From NCBI GenBank assembly GCA_949283205.1, contig CASDSD010000031.1, positions 27,362 to 91,361 of the forward strand: a DNA stretch of 64,000 nucleotides, given 5' to 3'. Of the stretch, positions 26,446-35,764 are shown in pieces; positions within the stretch are counted from its first letter, which is position 1; the number at the start of each line of letters is the position of its first letter. The DNA is from an uncultured Alistipes sp. Its GTDB lineage: Bacteria > Bacteroidota > Bacteroidia > Bacteroidales > Rikenellaceae. Position numbers and translations under genes: made by a program. The notes under the pieces are model-generated. The model saw nothing but the letters and a program-made list of their open reading frames with translations. It searched no databases and was not told the DNA's origin.

Positions 26446-28011
26446 CTAATAAACCCACTCTATATCGTCGATATAAAGTTCGTTGTCGGGATTGCCGCAG
26501 AGGTAGTCGCCGTACTTGCTCGAGGCGAACGAGATGACGAGCGAGTAGTTGCCGTCCGTGGGGCGCGCCTCCTTGTCTCGGTAAATTAGGTAAATCGTCT
26601 TCTCGACCCAGCCGTTGCTGTTCTCCTCGATTGTCGAGGCGCCGAACGCTATCACGGCACCCTCGGCCGTCGAGGCATCCACCATGGGATCGAAGCCGTT
26701 GATCTGATCCTCGGCCACGCCCAGGCCCGAATATACCGAGTGACGGGCGTTCCAGTCGGTTATGCAGACGAATATCGACGCCGGGTCGACATCGTCCGTC
26801 GTCAGCTCGCCCTCCTTAAGGCCCAGCGAGACGATGTTGCCCACCGTAGCCTTGTAGCGCAGCTTCAACGCACGCGGACGGGCCGTATAGGTGTACTGGC
26901 GGCCGAAATCGGCATAGCCCGCGATACCCGCCATGCGGAACTCGCCCGTGAAGAGGTTGCCCGCAGCGAAGATGCCGAAGGTGCTCTTACCCTTGAGCAG
27001 GGCTGCCGTGTCGTCGCTCCCCTCCTCCGCATACGGCGTGCAGAGGGTCTGCGTGAAGGCGTTGTTGCCGTTGCTCCAGAAGGCCTCCTCGGCCGAGGCG
27101 TTGGGATAATACACGGCCGCACTCCCCGTAGATCCGTAACCGACATACTGGCTCCATGCCTGCATGTCACCGTTGGGGATCGCGTCGCCGGCGGCCGTCG
27201 CGAACGACGTCTCCGACACCGGCTCGCCGTCCACGGTCAAGCGGCACTCGTATGTATGGCCTGCGAACACGCCGCTCTCACCGTCCAGCTGCCACAGCCC
27301 CTCGGCCTCGCTTCCGATCCACTCGGGGGCGATGGTTCCCGTGTAGAAACCGTTGCCGGCATCGGCCACGGCGGCCGCATGCCATGTCTGCTCGCCATCA
27401 CGGCGGTACTCCATGGCCACCTCGCCGCCATCGGGAACCTCGGCCGTCAGCGTAGCGGTATTGAGCCACAGGTCGGCGTCACCGTTGTACGATATCTTGG
27501 GATCAGCGTCCGATATGTGGAACTTGAGCGTCTCGCGCGCCGTCTGATTCGAGGCGTCGGTCACCGTCAGCTCGAAATTGTGGTTCGAGTCGCGCTCATG
27601 GCCGTTGTAGAGCTGCTTGATAAGAGGTATGAAGGCCGATATGTCGAACGAAAGCTCCGTCGCTCCCGTCACCTCGGCACCCACGGGGAATCCCAGATCG
27701 GCCAGCGCCGCCGACATGTCATCCGATGCGGGCGCCGTAAGCTCCATCTCTGTCGAGAGGCCTATGGCGCCGAGCAGTTCGTCCGTGAGCAGCGGCGAAG
27801 AGATCTTCACCGAAAACTTCTCTATGCCGCCCTCGGCCTTGACATCTACCTTCACCGTCATGGGGTCTCCCGTGATCTCATGCACCTGCGTTATATCCAT
27901 TCCGTCGAGCGAGATAGACGGTCCGGCCGGTGCCGGCGTGTCGTTATTGTTGCACGCCACGAGCGACAAGGCCGCAACGGCCGTCGCGAAGATTGGAAAT
28001 AGTCGTTTCAT
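26446..28011 (-). CDS. PCMD-domain lipoprotein (putative carbohydrate metabolism domain)
   Basis: 521 aa. Signal peptide with lipobox LVAC (Cys around residue 20) followed by an Asn/Asp-rich spacer, so a surface or periplasmic lipoprotein. The N-terminal half contains Ig/FN3-like beta segments (EYRRDGEQTWHAAAVADAG). The C-terminal half matches the PCMD jelly-roll type: PNGDMQAWSQYVGYG, ARPRALKLRYKATVG, SLVISFASSKYGDYL, and the closing LYIDDIEWVY. The family is found in Bacteroidota glycan-binding lipoproteins; the ligand is unknown. It has its own promoter and terminator, so it is monocistronic. Confidence 0.8.
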   Translation of the reverse strand: MKRLFPIFATAVAALSLVACNNNDTPAPAGPSISLDGMDITQVHEITGDPMTVKVDVKAEGGIEKFSVKISSPLLTDELLGAIGLSTEMELTAPASDDMSAALADLGFPVGAEVTGATELSFDISAFIPLIKQLYNGHERDSNHNFELTVTDASNQTARETLKFHISDADPKISYNGDADLWLNTATLTAEVPDGGEVAMEYRRDGEQTWHAAAVADAGNGFYTGTIAPEWIGSEAEGLWQLDGESGVFAGHTYECRLTVDGEPVSETSFATAAGDAIPNGDMQAWSQYVGYGSTGSAAVYYPNASAEEAFWSNGNNAFTQTLCTPYAEEGSDDTAALLKGKSTFGIFAAGNLFTGEFRMAGIAGYADFGRQYTYTARPRALKLRYKATVGNIVSLGLKEGELTTDDVDPASIFVCITDWNARHSVYSGLGVAEDQINGFDPMVDASTAEGAVIAFGASTIEENSNGWVEKTIYLIYRDKEARPTDGNYSLVISFASSKYGDYLCGNPDNELYIDDIEWVY

Positions 28012-28057
28012 AGCAATATTATTTAACTGTGATACATTATCCGTCGCACATTTTTGA

Positions 28058-28088
28058 CAAAAATATCACCCGCGCCGTCCCCGTCAAA
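28058..28088 (-). promoter_or_regulatory. Promoter of the PCMD lipoprotein gene
   Basis: Minus strand: -33 TTTG (28085-28088), 19 bases, -7 TATTTTTG (28058-28065), 47 bases before the ATG. Confidence 0.7.
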
Positions 28089-28190
28089 ATCTTTTCAACG
28101 AACCTCATGCGGACAACCACCAACAGAGGAAAAACAACAACGAACCCGCATGCCGCCATCGAGGCCGCGCCATCTCCGACAACGTCATTA

Positions 28191-28342
28191 TCATACTCTG
28201 AAATCATACTCTGACTCCATACTTTCGGATCACAACCGCCTGCGGGGAACATCGTAACGCACAAATTAGTATCTTTGCGGCCGAACTTTTTTCATACTTT
28301 GAGTTCATAAAATCATACTTTGCGTTTCACCATCATACTTAA
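28191..28342 (+). repeat. Repeated TCATACTYTG motif upstream of the UbiA-type gene
   Basis: The decamer TCATACTYTG occurs at 28191, 28204, 28292 and 28313, with variants at 28217 (CCATACTTTC) and 28333 (TCATACTTAA). All are in one orientation and surround a -7 box (TATCTTTG at 28270-28277). They could be operator sites or the decayed copies of a short tandem repeat. The 343-base gap holds no gene. Confidence 0.6.
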
Positions 28343-28354
28343 AACGCCCACGTA

Positions 28355-29239
28355 ATGGATATCATATCGAAATACGCCCGTCTGGTAAGATTCGCCCACA
28401 CGATCTTCGCCATGCCCTTCGCCCTCACATCGTTCGTCTACGCCCTGCGCGACATCGACTTCGGCCGCGCCGACAACTCCGCCCCCGTATGGTGGCTCAC
28501 GCTGCTGGTGCAGGTGGTGCTGTGCATGGTCTTCGCCCGCAACGTGGCCATGGGCTTCAACCGCTGGGCCGACCGCCGCATCGACGCCGAGAACCCCCGC
28601 ACGGCCGGCCGCGAGATCCCCGCAGGCAAGGTGTCGCCCCGCGCGGCACTGTGGTTCGTCATCATAAACGCCATACTCTTCATCGCCGTCGCCGCGACGA
28701 TAAATTCCCTCACGGCAGCGCTGTCGCCCGTGGCGCTCTTCGTCATAATGTCGTACAGCTACTGCAAGCGTTTCACCTCGCTCTCGCACCTCGTGCTCGG
28801 GCTCTCGCTCTCGATAGCCCCCGTCGGCGCCTACATCGCCGTGACGGGGCACTTCGCCCTGGCTCCCTGCGTGCTGGCGCTGCTCGTGATGACGTGGTGC
28901 GGCGGCTTCGACATAATCTACGCCCTGCAGGACCGCGACTTCGACCGCGCGCACGGCCTGCATTCGATTCCGGCGCGTTTCCCGGTACGCACGGCCCTCA
29001 ACATCAGCATCGGACTGCATGCGGTGAGCGTCGCAGCGCTGGTGTGGTTCGTCACGATGCTCCCCGCCAGCGCATGGATATGGGCGGGAGCGGCAATATT
29101 CGTCGCCCTGCTCGTCGCGGAACACATACTCGTCACGCCCGGGCACCAGAAAAACATAGGCATCGCGTTCGGTACGCTCAACGGCCTTGCCAGCACGCTG
29201 CTGGCCGTATGTTTCATCATCGGGATGCTCACGGCATAG
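28355..29239 (+). CDS. UbiA-family polyprenyltransferase (4-hydroxybenzoate/MqnP type)
   Basis: 294 aa, eight or nine membrane helices. It has the two Asp-rich motifs of UbiA enzymes: NRWADRRIDAENPRTAGR (near residues 69-86) and the second loop DIIYALQDRDFDRAHGLHSI (near 187-206). It attaches a polyprenyl chain to an aromatic acid. An anaerobic Bacteroidales host would use menaquinone rather than ubiquinone, so the MqnP step of the futalosine route is more likely than UbiA proper (inference). It is followed 24 bases later by an EamA transporter and shares the terminator after that gene. Confidence 0.88.
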   Translation: MDIISKYARLVRFAHTIFAMPFALTSFVYALRDIDFGRADNSAPVWWLTLLVQVVLCMVFARNVAMGFNRWADRRIDAENPRTAGREIPAGKVSPRAALWFVIINAILFIAVAATINSLTAALSPVALFVIMSYSYCKRFTSLSHLVLGLSLSIAPVGAYIAVTGHFALAPCVLALLVMTWCGGFDIIYALQDRDFDRAHGLHSIPARFPVRTALNISIGLHAVSVAALVWFVTMLPASAWIWAGAAIFVALLVAEHILVTPGHQKNIGIAFGTLNGLASTLLAVCFIIGMLTA

Positions 29240-29263
29240 CCCCGCGCAAAGACACCTCGCACC

Positions 29264-30163
29264 ATGTGGTTGATACTCGCATTCCTCTCGGCCCTGCTGC
29301 TGGGATTCTACGACGTGGCAAAAAAACAGGCCCTGCGCGACAACTCCGTGCCGGCGGTGCTGCTGCTCAACACACTCTTCTCGTCGCTCATATTCCTGCC
29401 GGCAATAGTGTCGAGCATATGCGGAAACGCATGGTTTGACGGGACGGCATACTCCATACCCCTCGGCACGGCACATGACCACATGCTCGTGGCCATGAAG
29501 GCCGTGATCGTACTCTCGTCATGGGCATTCGGGTACTACGGCATCAAGAATCTCCCCATCACCATCGTCGGCCCCATCAACGCCACACGTCCCGTGATGG
29601 TGCTCGTGGGGGCGCTGCTCATCTTCGGCGAGCGGCTCAACGCCCTGCAATGGATCGGTGTGGCGCTGGCCGTGGTGTCGCTCTTCATGCTGAGCCGTGC
29701 CGGCCGCCGCGAGGGCATCGACTTCAGCCACAACAGGTGGATCGTATGCGTTGCCGCCGCCGCGCTGCTCGGCGCCGCCAGCGGCCTCTACGACCGCTTC
29801 CTCATGCAACAGCTGCCGCCCCTCTTCGTACAGGGCTGGTACAACCTCTACCAGCTGGGCATCATGCTTCTGGTCATGGCGACGCTGCGGCTGCTGCGCC
29901 ACCGCGGCTCGACCCGCTTCCACTGGTCGTGGGCCATTCCCATGATTTCCGTCCTGCTCACGGCGGCAGACATGGCCTACTTCGTCGCCCTGAGCGACGC
30001 GGACGCCATGATCTCGGTGGTGTCGATGATACGCCGCGGCTCGGTGGTGGTGTCGTTCGCCTGCGGTGCGCTGCTCTTCCGCGAACGCAACCTGCGCGCA
30101 AAGGCCCTCGACCTCGTCCTGATCATCATAGGTATGATATTCCTCTATTTCGGCAGCCGGTAG
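29264..30163 (+). CDS. EamA/DMT-family transporter
   Basis: 299 aa with ten predicted helices in two EamA repeats; the first ends GPINATRPVMVLVGALLIFGE and the second SVVSMIRRGSVVVSFACGALLF. The family exports metabolites such as amino acids, sugars or nucleotides; the substrate cannot be inferred. Co-transcribed with the UbiA-type gene. Confidence 0.85.
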   Translation: MWLILAFLSALLLGFYDVAKKQALRDNSVPAVLLLNTLFSSLIFLPAIVSSICGNAWFDGTAYSIPLGTAHDHMLVAMKAVIVLSSWAFGYYGIKNLPITIVGPINATRPVMVLVGALLIFGERLNALQWIGVALAVVSLFMLSRAGRREGIDFSHNRWIVCVAAAALLGAASGLYDRFLMQQLPPLFVQGWYNLYQLGIMLLVMATLRLLRHRGSTRFHWSWAIPMISVLLTAADMAYFVALSDADAMISVVSMIRRGSVVVSFACGALLFRERNLRAKALDLVLIIIGMIFLYFGSR

Positions 30164-30193
30164 CGCCGCCGAAAGACATAACCATAAACACAA

Positions 30194-30227
30194 CAGTGCG
30201 CCGACTTCGATCGGCGCACTGTCATTT
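30194..30227 (+). terminator. Terminator after the EamA gene
   Basis: 11-bp perfect stem (CAGTGCGCCGA at 30194-30204, complement at 30211-30221), 6-base loop, then a short T-run. Confidence 0.8.
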
Positions 30228-30324
30228 TCACGACAGCCAAAATCATTTCAGACAACGCATATCCGGATTTATTTGCGTAAATTTGTAAGGAATACCAACA
30301 ACCCCATACAAAACACGCCACGCC

Positions 30325-33054
30325 ATGAAGAAACTGTTTCCGCTACTATTCGTGTCAATCCTTCTCGGGTGTACGTTCACCTGCCCGGCAGCCGCACCGG
30401 CAAAGGTCGAACGGCTGCTCACCGACATGAAAACCAACCCCGAAGGCATAGAATCGCCCCGCCCCCTCTTTTCGTGGAACACGATATCCGATGCCCGCGA
30501 CGTGCGCCAGACCTCGTACCGCATACAGGTCGCTACCTCGGAGGCCGACCTCAAGCGCGGGCGCAACCTCGTATGGGACTCCGGCGAAGTTATCTCCGAC
30601 CGTTCGATCCTTGTCGAATACGAGGGCCCCGCGCTCAAGTCGCGCACGGCCTACTTCTGGCGCGTGAAGGTCGGCACCAACCTCGGCCTGGGGCGCTGGA
30701 GCGACGTCGCCCGCTGGTCTATGGGCATCCTCGACCCTGCGGAGTGGCAGGCCGAATGGATCGGCGAGAACGCCATGTCGAACGAGGGCGAGACCGACCA
30801 GGGCAACACCCGCCTTGCGGCCCGCTACCTGCGCAAGACGTTCGACGTCGGCGGCAAGGTCACGCGCGCAGTCCTCTACATCAGCGGCCTGGGATCATCC
30901 GAGTCCTACATAAACGGCCGCCGCGTCAGTGACGATGTCCTCTCGCCCACGCCGTCGCTCTATTCGTCACGCGTCTATTACAACACCTACGACGTCACCG
31001 ACCTTATCGGCAAGGGCGGCAACGTGCTGGGCGTGACGCTCGGGAACGGCCGCTACTTCACCATGCGGTCGGGCGGCATCATGCACTTCGGGCTGCCGTC
31101 GCTGCTCGCACGCCTCGAGATAGAGTATGCCGACGGCACCACCGAGGCCGTAGTGAGCGACACCTCGTGGCGTGTCACCTCGCGCGGCCCCATCGTGGCC
31201 AACAACGAGTTCGACGGCGAGGAGTACGACGCGCGCCGCGAACTTGCGGGATGGAACACCGTGCAGTACGACGACTCGGCGTGGAAACAGGCCGACCGCA
31301 TGAAGGCGCCCGAAGGAACGCTGCACGCGCAGCCCAACCCCAACATCGCCATACAGGACGAGATAACGCCTGCGAGCGTCACGGCGCGCCCCGACGGCAA
31401 GGTGATCGTCGACATGGGGCAGAACATGGTGGGATGGCTCGGCGTGAGGTTCAACGGCCGCGCCGGAAAGCCCGTGACGATGCGTTTCGCCGAGATCCTC
31501 AACCCCGACTCGACGCTCTATACGGCCAACCTGCGCACGGCGCGCGCCACGGATATCTACACCCCCGCCCGCGACGGGGAGTTCGAGTGGCAGCCGAGTT
31601 TCACATACCACGGCTTCCGCTATGTCGAGATCGACGGCCTGGACTACACGCCCGCAGCCGCCGACATGACTGGATATGTATTCTACGACCGCATGCGCAC
31701 CACGGGCCGTTTCGAGAGCTCGATACCGCTGCTCGACCGCATCCACCGCAACGCCTTCTGGGGCATACGGGGCAACTACCGCGGCATGCCCACAGACTGC
31801 CCGCAGCGCGACGAGCGCATGGGATGGCTCGGTGACCGCGCCACGGGAGCCAGCGGCGAGGCATACCTCTTCGACAACGCGCTGCTCTACGACAAGTGGC
31901 TGCAGGATATCGAGGACTCGCGCAGCCCAGAGGGCGGCATCTCGGTCGTCTCGCCCCGCTTCTGGACCATCTACGGCGACGAGGTGACATGGGCCTCGGC
32001 CTTCTTCTACTGTGCCGACATGCTCTACCGCCACTATGGCGACGACCGTGCCATACGGCGCCACTACGACGCCATGAAACGCTGGGTTGAGTTCACCTGC
32101 GAGAGGTCGCTGCGCAACGGCGTCATCGTGAACGACGTCTACGGAGACTGGTGTATGCCGCCCGAGGCACAGACGCTCATCCACTCGCAGGATCCTGCAC
32201 GCAAGACCGCCGGAGCGATCCTCAGCACCACCGTCTTCTACGACATACTGCACAGGATGGCGCGTTTCGCCGATATCTGCGGCCGGGAGCAGGATATCGA
32301 AGGATACCTGCAGCTGGCCGAGCAGATCAGACAGGCCTACAACGAACAGTTCTTCGACCGCGAGACGGCCCGCTACGGCAACAATACGGTGACGGGCAAC
32401 CTGCTCTCGCTGCGGCTGGGGCTGGTGCCCGAGGGCTATGAGCAGAAGGTTTTCGACAACATAGTCCACAAGACCGAGGTCGAACTGGGCGGTCACGTAA
32501 GCACGGGCGTACTCGGTGTGCAGCACCTCATGCGCGGCCTGTCGGAGCGCGGACGCGAAGACCTCGCCCTGCGCATAGCAACCAACGAGGACTACCCGAG
32601 CTGGGGATACATGATCGCCAAGGGTGCCACAACGATATGGGAGCTCTGGAACGGCGACACGGCCGACCCTGCGATGAACTCCGCCAACCACGTGATGCTG
32701 CTGGGCGACCTGATGATATGGTACTACGAGGATCTGGCCGGTATCAAGTGCGCAGAGGGTTATCAAGGGTTCAGGAAGATCGACATGTCGCCCGTCTTCC
32801 CCGAGGGTCTCGACCACGTCAAGGCGTCCTATGACTCGGTCTACGGCACCATTGCGAGCGACTGGAGCCGCAGCGACGGCCGCTTCGAGTGGAACATCAC
32901 CATCCCGTGCAACACCACGGCCGCGGTACGCATACCCGAGGCGTTCGGCGTGAAGGCCGAGGTCGGCAACGGCGTGCGCAGCGTGTCGGAGCAGGGCGAC
33001 GATATCGTTATCGAGATCGGCTCGGGCAGCTACACCTTCACGAACGGCAGATAA
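30325..33054 (+). CDS. GH78 alpha-L-rhamnosidase
   Basis: 909 aa. The signal peptide has a possible lipobox (ILLGC, Cys around residue 16), so it may be a lipoprotein. Domain order is that of Bac_rhamnosid enzymes: N-terminal Ig-like domain (RPLFSWN), beta-sandwich (ISGLGSSESYINGRRVSDDVLSP, in part), concanavalin-like domain (DMGQNMVGWLGVRF), alpha/alpha barrel (MPTDCPQRDERMGWLGD, then WELWNGDTADPAMNSANHVML with the probable general base), and a C-terminal beta domain. It removes terminal L-rhamnose by inversion. A -7 box TAAATTTG lies at 30278-30285. No SusC/D partner is present. Confidence 0.93.
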   Translation: MKKLFPLLFVSILLGCTFTCPAAAPAKVERLLTDMKTNPEGIESPRPLFSWNTISDARDVRQTSYRIQVATSEADLKRGRNLVWDSGEVISDRSILVEYEGPALKSRTAYFWRVKVGTNLGLGRWSDVARWSMGILDPAEWQAEWIGENAMSNEGETDQGNTRLAARYLRKTFDVGGKVTRAVLYISGLGSSESYINGRRVSDDVLSPTPSLYSSRVYYNTYDVTDLIGKGGNVLGVTLGNGRYFTMRSGGIMHFGLPSLLARLEIEYADGTTEAVVSDTSWRVTSRGPIVANNEFDGEEYDARRELAGWNTVQYDDSAWKQADRMKAPEGTLHAQPNPNIAIQDEITPASVTARPDGKVIVDMGQNMVGWLGVRFNGRAGKPVTMRFAEILNPDSTLYTANLRTARATDIYTPARDGEFEWQPSFTYHGFRYVEIDGLDYTPAAADMTGYVFYDRMRTTGRFESSIPLLDRIHRNAFWGIRGNYRGMPTDCPQRDERMGWLGDRATGASGEAYLFDNALLYDKWLQDIEDSRSPEGGISVVSPRFWTIYGDEVTWASAFFYCADMLYRHYGDDRAIRRHYDAMKRWVEFTCERSLRNGVIVNDVYGDWCMPPEAQTLIHSQDPARKTAGAILSTTVFYDILHRMARFADICGREQDIEGYLQLAEQIRQAYNEQFFDRETARYGNNTVTGNLLSLRLGLVPEGYEQKVFDNIVHKTEVELGGHVSTGVLGVQHLMRGLSERGREDLALRIATNEDYPSWGYMIAKGATTIWELWNGDTADPAMNSANHVMLLGDLMIWYYEDLAGIKCAEGYQGFRKIDMSPVFPEGLDHVKASYDSVYGTIASDWSRSDGRFEWNITIPCNTTAAVRIPEAFGVKAEVGNGVRSVSEQGDDIVIEIGSGSYTFTNGR

Positions 33055-33230
33055 GAGCCGGCAGGCTTCCTGCACGATAACGGGCGGCCGCTCCACGCAT
33101 GGGGCGGCCGCCTGCATTACCCCCTGCGGCGCAGAGACTTCATATTTCGGCTCCCCGAGAGATCATATTACGCGAAATCTTCGTATATTTGTCCGTATTT
33201 TGCGCAAACGAAACTAAAAACACATATATC

Positions 33231-35693
33231 ATGGAGATATCATTCAACTGGTTGAAGAAGTATATCGACCTCGACATCTCGGCCGAAGAGACGGCGACAA
33301 TACTCACCGACATAGGACTCGAAGTGGAGGATTTCCGCAAGGTGGAGACCATCCGCGGCGGCCTGGCGGGCGTGGTTGTGGGCGAGGTCGTCGAGTGCGA
33401 GGACCATCCCGACTCGGACCACCTGCACGTCACGGAGGTCAATGTCGGCGGCGAGGCCCCGCTGCGCATCGTCTGCGGCGCCCCCAACTGCCGCAAGGGA
33501 CTCAAGGTTCTCTGCGCCACGATCGGCTCGGTGCTCTACCCCAACGGCGGTGACGAGCCCTTCAAGATCAAGCGCAGCAAGATCCGCGGTGTCGAGTCGA
33601 TGGGTATGCTCTGCGCCGAGGACGAGCTCGGCATCGGCACCGACCATGCCGGCATCATGGAGCTGCCCGCAGATGCCCCGGTGGGAATGCCGGCACGCGA
33701 GTTTCTCCATATCAAGGATGACTATCTGATCGGCATAGGCCTCACGCCCAACCGTATCGACGCAGCCTCGCACATAGGCGTGGCGCGAGATCTGGCGGCC
33801 TACCTCCGCAGCCGCGGCAAGCAGGTGAGCCTCAAGCTTCCCTCGGTGGACGACTTCGCCGTCGACAACCACGACATGCCGATCGAGATCGTCGTCGAGA
33901 ACAGCGCCGCCGCACCCCGCTATGCGGGCCTCACGGTCACGGGCTGCAAGATAGCCCCCTCGCCCGAGTGGATGCAGAACGAGCTGCGCGCCGCGGGCAT
34001 AAACCCCAAGAACAACCTTGTGGATATCACCAACTACATCCTCTTCGAGCTGGGGCAGCCCCTGCACGCCTTCGACGCCGACAAGATCGAGGGCCGCAAG
34101 GTCGTCGTGCGCAACTGCGCCGAGGGTACGCCCTTCGTCACGCTCGACGGCGTGGAGCGCAAGCTCTCGTCGGAGGACCTCATGATATGCTCGGCCGAGC
34201 GTCCGATGTGTATCGGCGGCGTTTTCGGCGGCCTCGACTCGGGCATCAGCGACACCACGACAAACGTATTCCTCGAGAGCGCCTACTTCAACCCCGTCTC
34301 GATCCGCAAGTCGGCAAAGCGCCACGGACTCAATACCGACGCCTCGTTCCGCTTCGAGCGCGGCATCGACCCCAACATACAGGTCTATGCCCTCAAGCGC
34401 GCCGCCCTGCTGATGAAGGAGCTGGCCGGAGGCAAGATCTCGAGCGAGATTACCGACATCAACCCCACGCCGGCACAGGATTTCGTCTTCGACATATCGT
34501 TCTCGCGCATCGACTCGCTCGTGGGCAAGCACATCCCCGAGCTGACCGTACGCACGATCCTCGACGCGCTGGAGGTGAAGATCCTCGCACAGAAGGACGA
34601 CACGCTCACCGTTGCCGTACCGCCCTACCGCGTGGACGTACGCCGCGAGGCAGACCTCATAGAGGACATACTGCGAATCTACGGCTACAACAACGTCGAG
34701 ATCCCGCACCGCGTCAACTCGACGCTCTCGTACGCACCGAAGCCCGACAAGACCAGTCTCGTAAACATCGCCTCGGATTTCCTCTCGGCAAACGGCTACA
34801 CGGAGATCATGTCCAACTCACTGACCAAGGGGGCCTACTACGACTGTCTGACCTCCTACCCCGCCTCGGCGTGCGTACGCATACTCAACCCCCTGAGCGC
34901 CGACCTCAACGTATTGCGCCAGACGCTGCTCTTCAACACACTCGAGGCCGTGGAGCTCAACATCAACCACCGCAACGGCGACCTCAAGATCTACGAGGTG
35001 GGCAACTGCTACTACTACGACCAGAGCGTCGAGACCGAGAACCCGCTCGACCGCTACAGCGAGAAATACCGTCTCGCCATCGCCGTCACGGGCGCCGACA
35101 CCGCACCCTCGTGGAACACAAAACCCGCACCCGTATCATTCCACACGCTGCGTGCCGCCGTCGAGAAGCTGTTGCGCCGCTTCGGCATAGACATCTACTC
35201 GCTGCACTGCGAAAGCTGTGACTGCGACCTCTTCTCCGATGCCATCGTCCTCACGCAGGGCAAGCGCGAGGTGGTGCGCATGGGTGTCGTCTCACCCAAA
35301 CTGCGCCGCACGTTCGACATCAAGCAGGAGATATATTTCGCCGAGATAGAGTTCGACGCCCTCGTCAGGATCGCATCGAAGCACCATGTCGCAGCCGAGG
35401 AGCTGTCGAAGTTCCCCGAGGTGAAACGCGACCTGGCGCTGCTCGTGGACAAGAACGTCACCTTCTCGCAGCTGCGCGACATAGCATTCGCAACGGAGAA
35501 GAAACTGCTCAAGCGTGTGGTTCTCTTCGACGTATATGAGGGCGACAAATTGCCCGAGGGTAAGAAATCGTACGCCCTGAGCTTCACGCTCGAGGACAAG
35601 ACGCAGACGCTCAACGACAAGGTCATCGAGAAGACGATGGGCAATCTGGCCCGTCAGCTCGAGGCCCGCGCCGGCGCCCAGATACGTTCGTAA
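33231..35693 (+). CDS. pheT: Phenylalanyl-tRNA synthetase beta subunit
   Basis: 820 aa. The ATG at 33231 gives the canonical start MEISFNWLKKYIDL; the longer ORF upstream is not conserved and contains the -7 box (TATATTTG, 33184-33191). Domains in order: tRNA-binding EMAP-like domain (residues about 40-150, CEDHPDSDHLHVTEV and RIVCGAPNC), B3/B4 editing domain, B5, core domain, and the C-terminal FDX-ACB anticodon-binding domain (FPEVKRDLALLVDKNVTF to the end). It pairs with PheS, not in the window, to charge tRNA-Phe. Confidence 0.97.
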   Translation: MEISFNWLKKYIDLDISAEETATILTDIGLEVEDFRKVETIRGGLAGVVVGEVVECEDHPDSDHLHVTEVNVGGEAPLRIVCGAPNCRKGLKVLCATIGSVLYPNGGDEPFKIKRSKIRGVESMGMLCAEDELGIGTDHAGIMELPADAPVGMPAREFLHIKDDYLIGIGLTPNRIDAASHIGVARDLAAYLRSRGKQVSLKLPSVDDFAVDNHDMPIEIVVENSAAAPRYAGLTVTGCKIAPSPEWMQNELRAAGINPKNNLVDITNYILFELGQPLHAFDADKIEGRKVVVRNCAEGTPFVTLDGVERKLSSEDLMICSAERPMCIGGVFGGLDSGISDTTTNVFLESAYFNPVSIRKSAKRHGLNTDASFRFERGIDPNIQVYALKRAALLMKELAGGKISSEITDINPTPAQDFVFDISFSRIDSLVGKHIPELTVRTILDALEVKILAQKDDTLTVAVPPYRVDVRREADLIEDILRIYGYNNVEIPHRVNSTLSYAPKPDKTSLVNIASDFLSANGYTEIMSNSLTKGAYYDCLTSYPASACVRILNPLSADLNVLRQTLLFNTLEAVELNINHRNGDLKIYEVGNCYYYDQSVETENPLDRYSEKYRLAIAVTGADTAPSWNTKPAPVSFHTLRAAVEKLLRRFGIDIYSLHCESCDCDLFSDAIVLTQGKREVVRMGVVSPKLRRTFDIKQEIYFAEIEFDALVRIASKHHVAAEELSKFPEVKRDLALLVDKNVTFSQLRDIAFATEKKLLKRVVLFDVYEGDKLPEGKKSYALSFTLEDKTQTLNDKVIEKTMGNLARQLEARAGAQIRS

Positions 35694-35711
35694 CGCGACC
35701 CTATCCCACAG

Positions 35712-35746
35712 AAAAAGAGCCGCACCCGAAAGGTGCGGCTCTTTTC
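35712..35746. terminator. Bidirectional terminator between pheT and the GH20 gene
   Basis: A 14-bp stem (AAAAGAGCCGCACC at 35713-35726, complement at 35732-35745) with a 5-base loop. The A and T runs at the stem ends serve both converging genes. Confidence 0.9.
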
Positions 35747-35764
35747 GTACATGCCTCACGGAGA

